A DNA stretch of 64,000 bases from Faunimonas pinastri. Its GTDB lineage: Bacteria; Pseudomonadota; Alphaproteobacteria; Rhizobiales; Afifellaceae. Under the pieces are notes generated by a model. It was not told the DNA's origin. It did not search any database and saw nothing but the letters and a program-made list of their open reading frames with translations. Positions 35,293 through 44,019 of this stretch are shown here, piece after piece. The translations under genes and the position numbers were made by a program. Numbering within the stretch: position 1 is the first letter of the stretch; each line of letters begins with the position of its first letter. The stretch is from positions 62,001 to 126,000 of the forward strand of contig NZ_FOFG01000003.1 in the NCBI RefSeq assembly GCF_900110915.1, read 5' to 3'.

Positions 35293-35981
35293 GCGGGAAG
35301 GGCCTCCACTTCGGCTGCGCCGCGCCTGGCGGGCCGGGCGAGACGCCGTTCGGCCCAGGCCTGGAACCCGGCGAGCGCCCCGCTGATCACCAGGTAGAGC
35401 GCCCCGGCAATCGTCAGGAACATGAAGGGCTGGTAGGTGATGGACGTCGCGCGGACGGACTGGCCGGTGAGGTCTCCGACAGCGACCATCGAAGCCAGCG
35501 ACGTGCCCTTCACCATGATGATGGCGCGGGTGATGTAGGGCGGGATCAGGATGGGGATCGCCTGCGGAATGATGATCCGGCGCAGCGTATGGGCGTAGGA
35601 GAGGCCGAGCGCCTCGGCGGCCCTGAACTGGCCGGCATCGATGGCGGAAAGGCTGCCCCTGATGTCCTCGCTCATATAAGCGGCTCCCACCAGGGTCAGG
35701 CCGATGCTCGCCGCCGTCAGGGGGGACAGGCGGAGGTGGAACTGGGGCAGCGCATAAAAGGCGAAGAACAGCACCAGCAACGCGGGAATCACCCGGAACA
35801 GGTTGACGTAGATCGCCGCCGGCCACGCGACCCAGCCCAGGCGGGATGTGCGCATCAGGGCGATCCCCATGCCGATGATCGTGGCCAGCACGATGGAGAT
35901 GAACGACAGCCAGAGGGTGACCAGGAAACCCTGCAGCAGGCTCGGCGCGTATTCCTTGAGGAGTGTCATGTCCATGCTCAC
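35289..35981 (-). CDS. Polar amino-acid-type ABC permease, system A (subunit 2)
   Basis: A 230-residue HisM/GlnP-family permease with about five membrane segments. The EAA loop reads [24 protein letters not shown], the standard docking site for the ATPase. The GTG start at 35981 overlaps the stop of the first permease by 4 nt. Confidence 0.9.
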   Translation of the reverse strand: MSMDMTLLKEYAPSLLQGFLVTLWLSFISIVLATIIGMGIALMRTSRLGWVAWPAAIYVNLFRVIPALLVLFFAFYALPQFHLRLSPLTAASIGLTLVGAAYMSEDIRGSLSAIDAGQFRAAEALGLSYAHTLRRIIIPQAIPILIPPYITRAIIMVKGTSLASMVAVGDLTGQSVRATSITYQPFMFLTIAGALYLVISGALAGFQAWAERRLARPARRGAAEVEALPA

Positions 35982-36643
35982 CTCACCGCGCGGTGGCGGG
36001 CCGCCCAGCGCTCGCCATAGAGCTGCAGGACGAGCAGGGCGCTATCGAGGACGGCGTAGATCGCCCCCGCCGCGATCAGGATTTCAAAGGGGCGGTAGGT
36101 CACGACGAAGACCTGCTTGGCGGCATGCGTCAGTTCCGGCACGGCGACGGCGGCGGCCAGCGCGCTGCCCTTCAGCACTTCGGTCGCGTGCGAAATGAAG
36201 GGCGGCAGCGCGGCGGGGATCGTCTGTGGCAGGATGATGCGGAACATCGTCCGCCCCTTGGACAGACCCAGCGCTTCGGCCGCGCGCCACTGGCCTTCCG
36301 GCACGCTTTCCAATCCGGCGCGGAACACTTCGCCGAAATAGAAGGCCATGTAGGCTGTCATCCCGACGATGGCCGAGGGCAGCGATTCCAGCGTGATGCC
36401 GAGGCTGGGCAGGCCGAAAAAGACGAAGAACAGGATGAGCAGCGGGGGAATGCCGCGGAAAATCCCGCTCAGGATGCCGAGCGTGATGCGTACGGCGGCA
36501 TTGGGAATGCTGCGCAGTTCGGCCACGAGGATGCCGAGCGGCGTGGCGAGCACCAGGACGGCCGCCGTCAGCTCCACGGTGACCAGCGTTCCCCGAAGGA
36601 GCGCCGGCCAGACCGTGCGGAGGATGTCGAAGTGGAGCACCAC
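35978..36643 (-). CDS. Polar amino-acid-type ABC permease, system A (subunit 1)
   Basis: A permease of about 221 residues starting near [20 protein letters not shown] and carrying the EAA loop [22 protein letters not shown]. Only GTG codons (36643 or 36640) give a start just after the binding-protein stop, so I use 36643; the true start could be a few codons away. It pairs with the downstream permease in a heterodimeric pore. Confidence 0.87.
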   Translation of the reverse strand: MVLHFDILRTVWPALLRGTLVTVELTAAVLVLATPLGILVAELRSIPNAAVRITLGILSGIFRGIPPLLILFFVFFGLPSLGITLESLPSAIVGMTAYMAFYFGEVFRAGLESVPEGQWRAAEALGLSKGRTMFRIILPQTIPAALPPFISHATEVLKGSALAAAVAVPELTHAAKQVFVVTYRPFEILIAAGAIYAVLDSALLVLQLYGERWAARHRAVR

Positions 36644-36654
36644 GCCGGGGCCGG

Positions 36655-37548
36655 TCAGTAGCCGATGCGGTCGAGGAAATCGACGTCGGCGGTCGACGGC
36701 GCGTACTTGCCGACGAGGTTCTTCAGCGTGCCGTCGGCGCGGTAATTGCCGAGAAGCATGTTGGTGGCGACAAGGAGATCCGACTCGCGCGGGTTGACGC
36801 ACAGGCCCTGCGGGAAGACGTGGAGTGCCGGCCCGACGAGCGCCAGATCGTCCTTGTTCGGCGCGGTCGCCAGGATATCGAGTGCGTTGGCGAGATTGGT
36901 GGCCACGAGGTCCACCTGGCCGTTCTGCAGGCCGATCAGCGATTCCGGCATGCCGGGGAATTCGGTCGATGGCGACTTCGGCAGTGCCGTCTTGGCATCC
37001 TCCAGATAGTTCTCGCCGCGCACGCCGCCCAGCGGCTTGCCGTTCGCATCGGCGAAGGTCTTGATCCCCGTGTCCTTGCGGGTGATCGCGACGGAAGCGT
37101 TGATGCTGGTCGGCGCCGTCATCAGGAACTGGTCGGAGGCGAGGCGTTCCTTGGTCCAGGAAGCGCCGTCGCAGGCGAGATCGAAGCGGTTTGCCGCAAG
37201 GCCGGGCAGGATGCCGGACCACTCGATCTGCACGAACTTGACCTTGAGGCCGAGGTCGGTGCCGATCTGGCTGAAGAGATCGACATAGCTCCCGGTGAGC
37301 TTGCCGGAGGCGGGATCGACAAAGGTGCGGGGCGGGGCGGAACCGGTCGTGCCGATGGTCAGCGTCCCGGACGTGACGAGATGCTTCAGCGGCCAGGGCT
37401 TGGGAAAGTCGTTGATCGGCTTGGGTGCTCCCAGCGCGTCACCGAAGGCGGTGTCGTCGGCGGCGAAAGCCGTGCTGCCGAGGCTCGGCGCGAGCGACAG
37501 GGCAAGCGGCAGGGCGAATGCGGCCGCGAGAACTCTCTTCCTGTTCAT
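36655..37548 (-). CDS. Polar amino-acid-type ABC substrate-binding protein, system A
   Basis: A 297-residue periplasmic protein of the SBP_bac_3 family. An N-terminal signal peptide (MNRKRVLAAAFALPLALSLA) has a cleavage site near AFAADD. The mature part shows TLTIGTTGSAPPRTFVDP and VKFVQIEWSGILPGLAANRF, where glutamine/arginine-type binding proteins hold the ligand. The IGTTGSAPP element is shared with the system B binding protein at 51964, suggesting that the two systems take up related ligands. Confidence 0.9.
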   Translation of the reverse strand: MNRKRVLAAAFALPLALSLAPSLGSTAFAADDTAFGDALGAPKPINDFPKPWPLKHLVTSGTLTIGTTGSAPPRTFVDPASGKLTGSYVDLFSQIGTDLGLKVKFVQIEWSGILPGLAANRFDLACDGASWTKERLASDQFLMTAPTSINASVAITRKDTGIKTFADANGKPLGGVRGENYLEDAKTALPKSPSTEFPGMPESLIGLQNGQVDLVATNLANALDILATAPNKDDLALVGPALHVFPQGLCVNPRESDLLVATNMLLGNYRADGTLKNLVGKYAPSTADVDFLDRIGY

Positions 37549-37571
37549 GCTTTCGTACCTTTCTGATCGGT

Positions 37572-38465
37572 TCAGGCGAAATGCGGCGTTTTCGGAAGCA
37601 GCCCCGCGAGGCCGAGATGCTTCGCGTACCAGTCCCATTCCGTTTGGAGGAATTCGGCGAAGGCGGTGCCCGGCAGGAAGCCGTCGCTTTGACCGTTGCG
37701 CGCGAGATAGGCCCGCCACGCCTCGGTCCGCGTCACGTCCCGGGCGACGCGATGCCAGTGTTCCTGTTGCGGAATGCTCAGACCCGGCGGTCCCATGAGG
37801 CCGCGCCAGAGCTTGAAGGTGACGGGAACGCCGATTTCCGCCAGCGTGGGCACGTCGGGGAACGGGGAGAGGCGATGCTCGTCGAGCGCCGCGATCACTC
37901 GCAGAGTGCCGGCCTCCACATGCGGCAGGATTTCGGCCGCGACGCCGCAACCCCAGTCGATGCGCCCTTCGATCAACGCGGTCCACACGGCCGGCTCGCT
38001 TGGCGTGACGATGAATTCGACGTCGGCGCCCGTGCCGTCGGCGATCGCAAGGCCGAGCAGGTGGTTTATGCCGCCCTTGAAGTAGCCGCCGGTGCGCGTC
38101 GTGCGGCGGGGGAGATCCCGGACGAACTCGGCGGCGCCTGCCCACGGAGCATCGGCGCGGGCGACGAGGAAGAAGCGATCCGTCACGAGGCGCGCCAGCG
38201 GCGTAAGCTGGCGGTGAGTGAGGCTCATGCCGCGCAGGAGTGGCGCTTGCAGGAAAACGGGCGTGCAGGTGGAAAGCACGTCGGGGTCGCCCGGGCGCCG
38301 GATCAGCAGCTCCATGGCGTCGACGCCGGGATCGTCGCCGCGCGATAGAAGCCGGAAATCCCGGCTGTCAGCTGCGCTTTCGGCGAGCCCCGCGAGAAAC
38401 GCTTCCGCCAGCACGGGAGGCGCGCTGCCGGGTGGACCATGGACAATGAAATCGACCGGAGCCAT
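37572..38465 (-). CDS. Bug/TctC-like substrate-binding protein without signal peptide
   Basis: A 297-residue protein of the tripartite-tricarboxylate-receptor (Bug) family, with GGYFKGGINHLLG, LIEGRIDWGCG and FPDVPTLAEIGVPV as family blocks. Unlike nearly all Bug proteins it starts directly with the first strand (MAPVDFIVHGPPGSAPP). An in-frame stop lies six codons upstream of the ATG, so no export signal can be added. No TctA/TctB membrane genes are near. It may be a cytoplasmic binding or enzyme protein. It heads the minus-strand operon continuing into ABC system A and shares its promoter region with the DapA-like gene. Confidence 0.75.
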   Translation of the reverse strand: MAPVDFIVHGPPGSAPPVLAEAFLAGLAESAADSRDFRLLSRGDDPGVDAMELLIRRPGDPDVLSTCTPVFLQAPLLRGMSLTHRQLTPLARLVTDRFFLVARADAPWAGAAEFVRDLPRRTTRTGGYFKGGINHLLGLAIADGTGADVEFIVTPSEPAVWTALIEGRIDWGCGVAAEILPHVEAGTLRVIAALDEHRLSPFPDVPTLAEIGVPVTFKLWRGLMGPPGLSIPQQEHWHRVARDVTRTEAWRAYLARNGQSDGFLPGTAFAEFLQTEWDWYAKHLGLAGLLPKTPHFA

Positions 38466-38494
38466 CGCTCGAAGGTGTCCTCAACAGTCTGAAT

Positions 38495-38508
38495 ATTTCT
38501 TGTGATAT
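38495..38508. promoter_or_regulatory. Putative operator of the second GntR regulator (site 1)
   Basis: ATTTCTTGTGATAT differs by one base from the reverse complement of ATATCACAAGATAT found at 43942 beside the gntR gene. It lies between the divergent Bug-like and DapA-like genes, 30 bp from the former's start. Operator role is inferred. Confidence 0.5.
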
Positions 38509-38696
38509 CTCAGAGAGAATTTTGATACAATGGCATGTGCAAAAGTTTCGAGCTTGCCTAATTTACACGCAGACTAACGCGGCGATATGGCAGGGCAATC
38601 TGGATCGTTGTCGCGGCCCTTTCGGAGGGGCTGCAAACATGGACTGAGCCGTATGCGGCGACCGGCCTTCTGGGGCCGGTTCGATGGGGATTGAAG

Positions 38697-39626
38697 ATGT
38701 TGCTGGATAGCAGTGCCAGGGGTGTTTACGTCATTTCCGCCACCCCCTTCACCGACACGGGCGAACTGGATCTCGCAAGCCTGGAAGCCCTCACGGATTT
38801 CTACCTGGAGCGGGGCGCTACCGGCCTGACGGTGCTGGGCATGATGGGCGAAGCGCCGAAGCTCTCCCCGGAGGAAAGCGCGGCCGTGCTCGAAACCGTG
38901 CTCGCCCGCGTGGCGGGGCGCGTGCCCGTCGTCGTCGGCGTGAGCAATCCCGGCATGTCGGCGCTGGTCTCCCTGTCACAGAGCGCGATGGCGAGCGGCG
39001 CGGCCGGAGTGATGATCGCGCCCTTGGCCTCGCTGAAGACGGAAGAGCAGGTCATCAATTATTTCGCGGCGGTTTGCTCGGCCCTCGGGCCCGACGTGCC
39101 TGTCGTCCTGCAGGACTTCCCGCTGTCGACCGGCGTCTACATCTCCGTGGCGACGATCGAGGCCATCGCCGCCAAGTGCCCGCAGATCGTGATGCTGAAG
39201 CACGAGGATTGGCCGGGGCTCTCCAAGCTTTCCCGCCTGCGCGCGGGGGAGACCGGGCGCGGCACGCGCCGGCTCAGCGTGCTCGTCGGCAATGGCGGCC
39301 TGTTCCTGCCGCAGGAGCTGGCGCGGGGCGCGGACGGCGCGATGACGGGCTACGCCTATCCGGAGATGCTGGCCGAGGTCTGCCGCCTGTTCGATGCGGG
39401 CGAGCGGGAGCGCGCGGAAGACCTCTTCGACGTGCATCTGCCGCTGATCCGGCACGAGACGCAGCCGGGCCTTGGGCTCGCAATCCGCAAGGAAGTCCTG
39501 AAGCGTCGGGGTGCGATCGCTTCCGCGCATGTGCGTGCGCCCGGTCCGAAACTCGACGGTATCGATCAGGCCGAACTCACCGGGCTGATGAACCGTCTGG
39601 AAAAGCGGCTTCAGCAACTCGGCTGA
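38697..39626 (+). CDS. Dihydrodipicolinate synthase-family lyase/aldolase
   Basis: A 309-residue TIM-barrel protein of the DapA/NanA family. The Schiff-base lysine is in PQIVMLKHEDWPGL. The family's Tyr (YNxP) position reads LQDFPLSTG, and the GTTGE motif reads GMMGE, so two residues usual in true DapA are missing and lysine biosynthesis is unlikely. It probably cleaves or forms a 2-oxo acid in the linked catabolic pathway. The ATG at 38697 follows GGGGA. A terminator separates it from the convergent SDR gene. Confidence 0.83.
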   Translation: MLLDSSARGVYVISATPFTDTGELDLASLEALTDFYLERGATGLTVLGMMGEAPKLSPEESAAVLETVLARVAGRVPVVVGVSNPGMSALVSLSQSAMASGAAGVMIAPLASLKTEEQVINYFAAVCSALGPDVPVVLQDFPLSTGVYISVATIEAIAAKCPQIVMLKHEDWPGLSKLSRLRAGETGRGTRRLSVLVGNGGLFLPQELARGADGAMTGYAYPEMLAEVCRLFDAGERERAEDLFDVHLPLIRHETQPGLGLAIRKEVLKRRGAIASAHVRAPGPKLDGIDQAELTGLMNRLEKRLQQLG

Positions 39627-39639
39627 GCCGCGAAATCGA

Positions 39640-39665
39640 GCGATGCGGCGACCACGCCGCATCGC
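39640..39665. terminator. Bidirectional terminator hairpin
   Basis: An 11-bp perfect stem (39640-39650 with 39655-39665) and a 4-nt loop lie in the 50-bp gap between convergent genes. The plus side is followed by CTTTCCGCTT. Confidence 0.75.
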
Positions 39666-39676
39666 CTTTCCGCTTG

Positions 39677-40465
39677 TCAGACGGACTGGATCGAGCCGCC
39701 GTCGCAGCGCATCACCGTCCCGGTGACGTAGCTGGCGGGCTCGCTGACCAGGAAGGCGGCCACGGCGGCGAATTCCTCGACCCGGCCATAGCGTCTGGCG
39801 GGAATGGAAGCTCTCGACGCGGCGGAGACTTCCTCCACCGGCTTGCCGGTTCGCTTCGCCGCCGCGGCGTCGAGTTCGTCTACCCGCTCGGTGTGAATAC
39901 GCCCCGGCGCCAGGATGTTCGCGGTGACGCCATCCGCTGCGATCTCGGCCGACAGCGTCTTGGACCAGCCGACGAGCGCCGAGCGCAGCGCGTTTGAAAT
40001 TCCGAGATTGGGAATCGGCTGGACCACGCCGGAGGAAGCCAGCGTCAGGATGCGGCCCCAGCCGCGCTCCCGCATGTCGGGGACCAGAGCCGCCGTCAGC
40101 ACGAATACGTTGCGCACCATGGCGGCGAATTGCGTATCCCAGATCTCGGGGACGACATCGGTCACCTTGCCGGGCGGCGGGCCGCCGGTGTTGTTGACGA
40201 GGATGTCGACTGCGCCGAGCTTCTCCTTCGCGCCGCGAACCAGCGTGTCCACCACGCCGGGGGCGGAAAAGTCGGCAATCAGGTAATCGGCCGTGCCCGG
40301 TCCCTTCGCGTTGAGTTCCGTGCAGGCCAGCTTCAGCCGTTCCTCGCCGCGTCCCGTGATCAGCACCCTCGCGCCCTCCTGCACCAGTGCGGTGGCGACA
40401 CCGAGGCCGAGGCCCCGCGATGAGGCAAGGACAAGGGCACTCTTGCCCGACAGACCCAGATCCAT
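39677..40465 (-). CDS. Short-chain dehydrogenase/reductase lacking the catalytic Tyr
   Basis: A 262-residue SDR starting MDLGLSGKSALVLASSRGLG (the cofactor loop is again A-S-S-R-G-L-G). NNTGGPPPG replaces the NNAG motif, and the YxxxK position reads NLGISNALRSALVGWSK, with Lys but no Tyr. It is of the same atypical subgroup as the SDR at 5931. It closes the minus-strand operon that begins with the racemase and hydantoinase genes, 20 bp after the DAO gene. Confidence 0.85.
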   Translation of the reverse strand: MDLGLSGKSALVLASSRGLGLGVATALVQEGARVLITGRGEERLKLACTELNAKGPGTADYLIADFSAPGVVDTLVRGAKEKLGAVDILVNNTGGPPPGKVTDVVPEIWDTQFAAMVRNVFVLTAALVPDMRERGWGRILTLASSGVVQPIPNLGISNALRSALVGWSKTLSAEIAADGVTANILAPGRIHTERVDELDAAAAKRTGKPVEEVSAASRASIPARRYGRVEEFAAVAAFLVSEPASYVTGTVMRCDGGSIQSV

Positions 40466-40485
40466 GTTCGTTCCTTGTGTGAATG

Positions 40486-41784
40486 CTAGCCGCGACGACC
40501 GTCGAGGCGATCGCGGAAGTCGCTCCACGGCAGCCAGAAGGAGGGGCCGTGGCGCGTGATCGCCCGCGCTGGCACCGGCGTCGGGGCCTTGTGCGGCAGC
40601 GGAAAGGCGGAGATGTCGATTTCGCCCGTATGGAGGCGGGCGATATCCCGGCCGAGCGCGGTGGTGAGGGCCACGCCGCGCCCGTTGCAGCCGATCACCG
40701 CGTCGAGGCCCGGCTCGACGCTCATGAAGCGCGGCAGGGAATCCAGCGTCGCCGCGATCACCCCGTTCCAGACGTGGTCGATCCTGACCTGGCCCAGCAT
40801 GGGAAATGCCCGTTCCAGCCGGCGGGAGAAGATCCTTGTCGCGCGTCGAAGATTCGCCGGTCCCGGGAGCACGAGGCCACCGGTGACCAGCCGCCCGTCA
40901 GGCGACCAGCGGACGGCGAAGGTGTGCCGCCGGGTATCCGCGACCGGCGTCCGCATCGGCAGGATCGTCGCCCCAAGCTCCGGCGAGAGGGGCGCGGTCG
41001 CCACCTGATGAACGCGGACGGGGATCATGCTCGCCTCGACCTCCGGCACGAGGCCGCCGACCAACGCATTGGTGGTGAGGATCACGCGATCCGCCCGCAC
41101 GCCGCCGGCAGCCGTCTCTGCCAGCCATCGTCCGCCGTTTCTTTGCAGCTTCGTGACGCGCGACTTCCAGAAGAGGTTCGCGCCGAGACGCCGGGCAACT
41201 GCGGCGAGGCCGCGAGCATAGGCAAGGGGATTGATCTGGCCACCGGTGCGATCGAGAAGCGCACCGTGGTAGCCGGGGGTGCCGACCATCTCTGCCGTCT
41301 CTTCGGGCGTGAGAATATCGACACCGCGGCCGAGCGCCAGCCAGTCCGCCTGCCGCTGCTCCAGCACCTTCATCACCGCCCCGGTATGGGCAGGCTGGAG
41401 CCAGCCCGTCTGCTCTGCGCTGCACTCGATGCCGAGCCGGCGGATAAGATCGAAAACCAGATTGCCCGAGCTGCCGACCAATTCCGTGAGGCGGTCACCG
41501 GTTTCGCCGAGGGCGTCGCGAACATCCGCCGGGCCGAAGGCCGTCTTCAGGCTGGGCACGACAAAGCCGGTGTTCCGGCCAGATGCGCCAAAGCCCGGCT
41601 GTTCCGCTTCGAGCACCGTCACCCGAACACCGGCCTCCGCCAGATGCAGGGCCGTGGAAAGCCCGAGGAAGCCCGCGCCGACGACGAGAACGTCGGTGTC
41701 GTGGTCACCTTGCAGCGAGGGGCCGGCGTCGAGGGCGGGCGTGAGCGCGGACCACAGCGAACGGTCGAAGGTCTCGATCCCCAT
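40486..41784 (-). CDS. DAO-family FAD oxidase, gamma-glutamylputrescine oxidase-like
   Basis: A 432-residue flavoprotein. The ~30-residue N-terminal helix is followed by VLVVGAGFLGLSTALHLAEAGV and then PGFGASGRNTGFVVPSLK, the GASGRNxG block of PuuB/OrdL-type oxidases. The C-terminal DAVIGCNGRGVALTTALGRDIA fits the same family. It likely oxidises an amine or amino acid with release of ammonia. It sits 15 bp after the hydantoinase-like gene. Confidence 0.85.
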   Translation of the reverse strand: MGIETFDRSLWSALTPALDAGPSLQGDHDTDVLVVGAGFLGLSTALHLAEAGVRVTVLEAEQPGFGASGRNTGFVVPSLKTAFGPADVRDALGETGDRLTELVGSSGNLVFDLIRRLGIECSAEQTGWLQPAHTGAVMKVLEQRQADWLALGRGVDILTPEETAEMVGTPGYHGALLDRTGGQINPLAYARGLAAVARRLGANLFWKSRVTKLQRNGGRWLAETAAGGVRADRVILTTNALVGGLVPEVEASMIPVRVHQVATAPLSPELGATILPMRTPVADTRRHTFAVRWSPDGRLVTGGLVLPGPANLRRATRIFSRRLERAFPMLGQVRIDHVWNGVIAATLDSLPRFMSVEPGLDAVIGCNGRGVALTTALGRDIARLHTGEIDISAFPLPHKAPTPVPARAITRHGPSFWLPWSDFRDRLDGRRG

Positions 41785-41799
41785 TCGGCCCGTCGCCCG

Positions 41800-43161
41800 T
41801 CAGCTTGCGCGCGGTACGAAGCGACCGTATCCGGCTTCGCCCGTGATATTCACCCCGTCCCAGACCTTGCGTCCGCGCACATAGGTCGCGGCGACGCGGG
41901 CGCCGAAGGTCTCGCCGTCATAGGGGCTCCAGTTCAGCCCGTCATGCGAATGGGAGGCGTCGAAGGGGAAGCTGCCGGTTTCCAGGACGGCGATGTCCGC
42001 GTCGAAGCCCGGCGCCAGCGCACCCTTGCGCGGCCACAGGCCGAAGAGCTTCGCCGGACGTTCGCTCACCTGCTCGCAGAGCACGCGGGCGGGGTTGGGG
42101 AGGCGCGCCGCGAGGTCGGTGTAGAAGGAGGGAACCAGCGTCTCCAGGCCCGGAATTCCAGCGCCGGCATCGAAGATCGACGGCACCAGCTTGTTGTCGA
42201 CGGGCCAGCTCGAATGGTCGGATGAGACGAGGTCGATCTTGCCGTCCTCCAGTCTCTGCCAGAGCGCGCCCAGAACGCCGCTGCGGATCGGCGGGCTGAC
42301 CTTCATGCGGGCGCCGAGGCGGCCGACATCCCGATCCGCGTCGAAATGGAGGTAGTGGACGCACATCTCGGCGGTGGCGCGCACGCCCTCTTCCTTGTAG
42401 CGCGCGACAAGGTCGTAGCCGCGCGGATGCGAGATGTGGACGATGTGGACATGCGCGCCGGTCGCCTGTCCGAGTTCGAGGAAGTTGGCGGTGGCGGCCA
42501 TCTCCGCGGCGAGCGGCCGGCTCGGCAAATGGTATTCCGGCGTGGTCCTGCCTGCCTTCTTCAAGGCCGCGATCGCCGCGCGGACGATTTCCTGGTCCTC
42601 ATTGTGCAGCCCGACCGGCAATCCCGTCTCCACGGACGCCTCCAGGATGGCGAGCGTATCGTCGGCGGGAAGGCGGGGGAAACGGACGGGGTGGCTTTCG
42701 ATAGCCGAGATCTTGAAGGCGCAGACGCCCGCCTTGGCCAGCGGCGCCATGTTCGCCGTGCCCTGACCGGGCGCGATGGTGGCATAGAGGGCCACGTCGC
42801 AATAGGAATGCGCCTCGACGGCGGCGATCTTGGCTTCCAGCCGCTCCATCGTGTTCAGCGGATCGGGATTGTCATAGGGCATGTCCACCATGGTGGTGAT
42901 GCCCCCGGCAAGTGCCGCCTGGCTCGTATCGGCGAAGCCGGGCAGGCCCTTGTAGCTGGTGGCATGTGTCTGGCCGTCGACAAAGCCGGGGAACACGAGC
43001 GAGGAGCCGTGATCGTCCACCGCCTTCGCTGCGGGCAAGGGGCCCTCGCCGATCGCGGCGATCCGCCCGTCGCTGACGGCGACCCAGCCCTGTTCCAGAA
43101 GACGATCCGGCAGGACCAGAGTGCCACGGACGATCCGGTCGTAAGACGTCTCGCTCATCAT
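41800..43161 (-). CDS. Hydantoinase/dihydroorotase-like amidohydrolase with altered metal motif
   Basis: A 453-residue cyclic-amidohydrolase TIM barrel. The carbamylated-lysine region (CAFKISAIESH), two later histidines (GLHNEDQE, HIVHISHPRG) and the aspartate of SSDHSSW are present. The first metal motif reads DGQTH (Q64, H66) where hydantoinases, allantoinases and dihydropyrimidinases have HxH. Loss of this histidine may alter or abolish one metal site. It overlaps the racemase gene by 4 nt (ATGA), an arrangement typical of hydantoin utilisation clusters. It opens a cyclic ureide or imide, by inference. Confidence 0.8.
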   Translation of the reverse strand: MMSETSYDRIVRGTLVLPDRLLEQGWVAVSDGRIAAIGEGPLPAAKAVDDHGSSLVFPGFVDGQTHATSYKGLPGFADTSQAALAGGITTMVDMPYDNPDPLNTMERLEAKIAAVEAHSYCDVALYATIAPGQGTANMAPLAKAGVCAFKISAIESHPVRFPRLPADDTLAILEASVETGLPVGLHNEDQEIVRAAIAALKKAGRTTPEYHLPSRPLAAEMAATANFLELGQATGAHVHIVHISHPRGYDLVARYKEEGVRATAEMCVHYLHFDADRDVGRLGARMKVSPPIRSGVLGALWQRLEDGKIDLVSSDHSSWPVDNKLVPSIFDAGAGIPGLETLVPSFYTDLAARLPNPARVLCEQVSERPAKLFGLWPRKGALAPGFDADIAVLETGSFPFDASHSHDGLNWSPYDGETFGARVAATYVRGRKVWDGVNITGEAGYGRFVPRAS

Positions 43162-43820
43162 GCCGCCTGCCTGTAGCCGAGGGTGAGGTGATTGATCGCG
43201 CGCATCGCGGCCGCCTGCGTCGGATCGACGACGGGAAGCCCGAGCCGCCGCTCGATCTCGCCGCGATACCCGCCCATGCTGGCGCAGCCGAGGATCAGCA
43301 CGTCGGCCCCGTCGATGTCGCGAAGTTCGGTGCCGACCTCGACGATGCGCGCCAGCACGCGCTCGGTCTGGAGCATTTCGGTGACGCCGATCTCCAGCGG
43401 CCGGTCGCCGGCCAGCCGGTCGGTCAGGCCGAGGGCGCGGATGTTGCGCATGTGGCGGGGGATGGAGCCCTTCTTGATGGCGACGATGCCGAAGCGCCTG
43501 CCCAATCCGGACGCCATGTGGAAGGCGGATTCGGCAATGCCGAAGACCGGCTTTTTCAGATTCTCCCGGGCCAGCGCGAGACCCGGATCGGAGAAGCAAC
43601 CGATCACATAGGCATCCGCCGGATGGCTTTCGAAATGACGGACGAGCGGAAGAACGACGCTTTCCACATGCTCCTGCGTCTCGATCCCGGCAGGGCCTTC
43701 CTCAAGGGTCTCGCAGACGATCTCGGGGCCGCCGGGCGTGCGCACCAGTTCGAGCGCGGCGTCCATGGAGGCCGTGACATCCTGCGAACTGTTGGGATTG
43801 AGAACGAGAATGCGTGTCAT
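43158..43820 (-). CDS. Hydantoin racemase-like Asp/Glu racemase family protein
   Basis: A 220-residue protein beginning MTRILVLNPNSSQDVTASMD, the hallmark of hydantoin racemases and related Asp/Glu racemases. The two active cysteines lie in VIGCFSDPGL and LGCASMGGY. The start at 43820 has AGGG upstream; another in-frame ATG at 43841 is possible. It would interconvert D and L forms of a 5-substituted hydantoin or similar ring for the amidohydrolase encoded next. Confidence 0.85.
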   Translation of the reverse strand: MTRILVLNPNSSQDVTASMDAALELVRTPGGPEIVCETLEEGPAGIETQEHVESVVLPLVRHFESHPADAYVIGCFSDPGLALARENLKKPVFGIAESAFHMASGLGRRFGIVAIKKGSIPRHMRNIRALGLTDRLAGDRPLEIGVTEMLQTERVLARIVEVGTELRDIDGADVLILGCASMGGYRGEIERRLGLPVVDPTQAAAMRAINHLTLGYRQAA

Positions 43821-43941
43821 GTCACCCTGCCTGAGGCTCATCGAACGTCCTGCGGCAGAATGGCTGTCGCGATTTCCGGTCACCGGGCTCGATCGGGATC
43901 GTGGCGACGAGCCGCTGGCACGCCAGCAGGACACATCTGGA

Positions 43942-43955
43942 ATATCACAAGATAT
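43942..43955. promoter_or_regulatory. Putative operator of the second GntR regulator (site 2)
   Basis: ATATCACAAGATAT has 5-bp inverted arms (ATATC/GATAT) with a 4-nt spacer. It lies upstream of the racemase-hydantoinase operon and just downstream of the gntR gene. A one-mismatch copy is at 38495. Regulatory role inferred. Confidence 0.5.
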
Positions 43956-43984
43956 AAATAAGGCAAGCGCAGCAAACGGCCTGG

Positions 43985-44007
43985 AGCCGGCCGGGGCACG
44001 GCCGGCT
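43985..44007 (-). terminator. Weak terminator-like hairpin after gntR
   Basis: An 8-bp GC-rich stem (AGCCGGCC/GGCCGGCT) with a 7-nt loop, downstream of the minus-strand gntR stop. There is no good T-run, so it may only be partly effective. Confidence 0.4.
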
Positions 44008-44019
44008 TGAGAGGGAGGC

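Noticed and set aside
38697-39626. Naming the gene dapA
   Set aside because: The Tyr and Thr motifs of true dihydrodipicolinate synthase are replaced and the context is catabolic.
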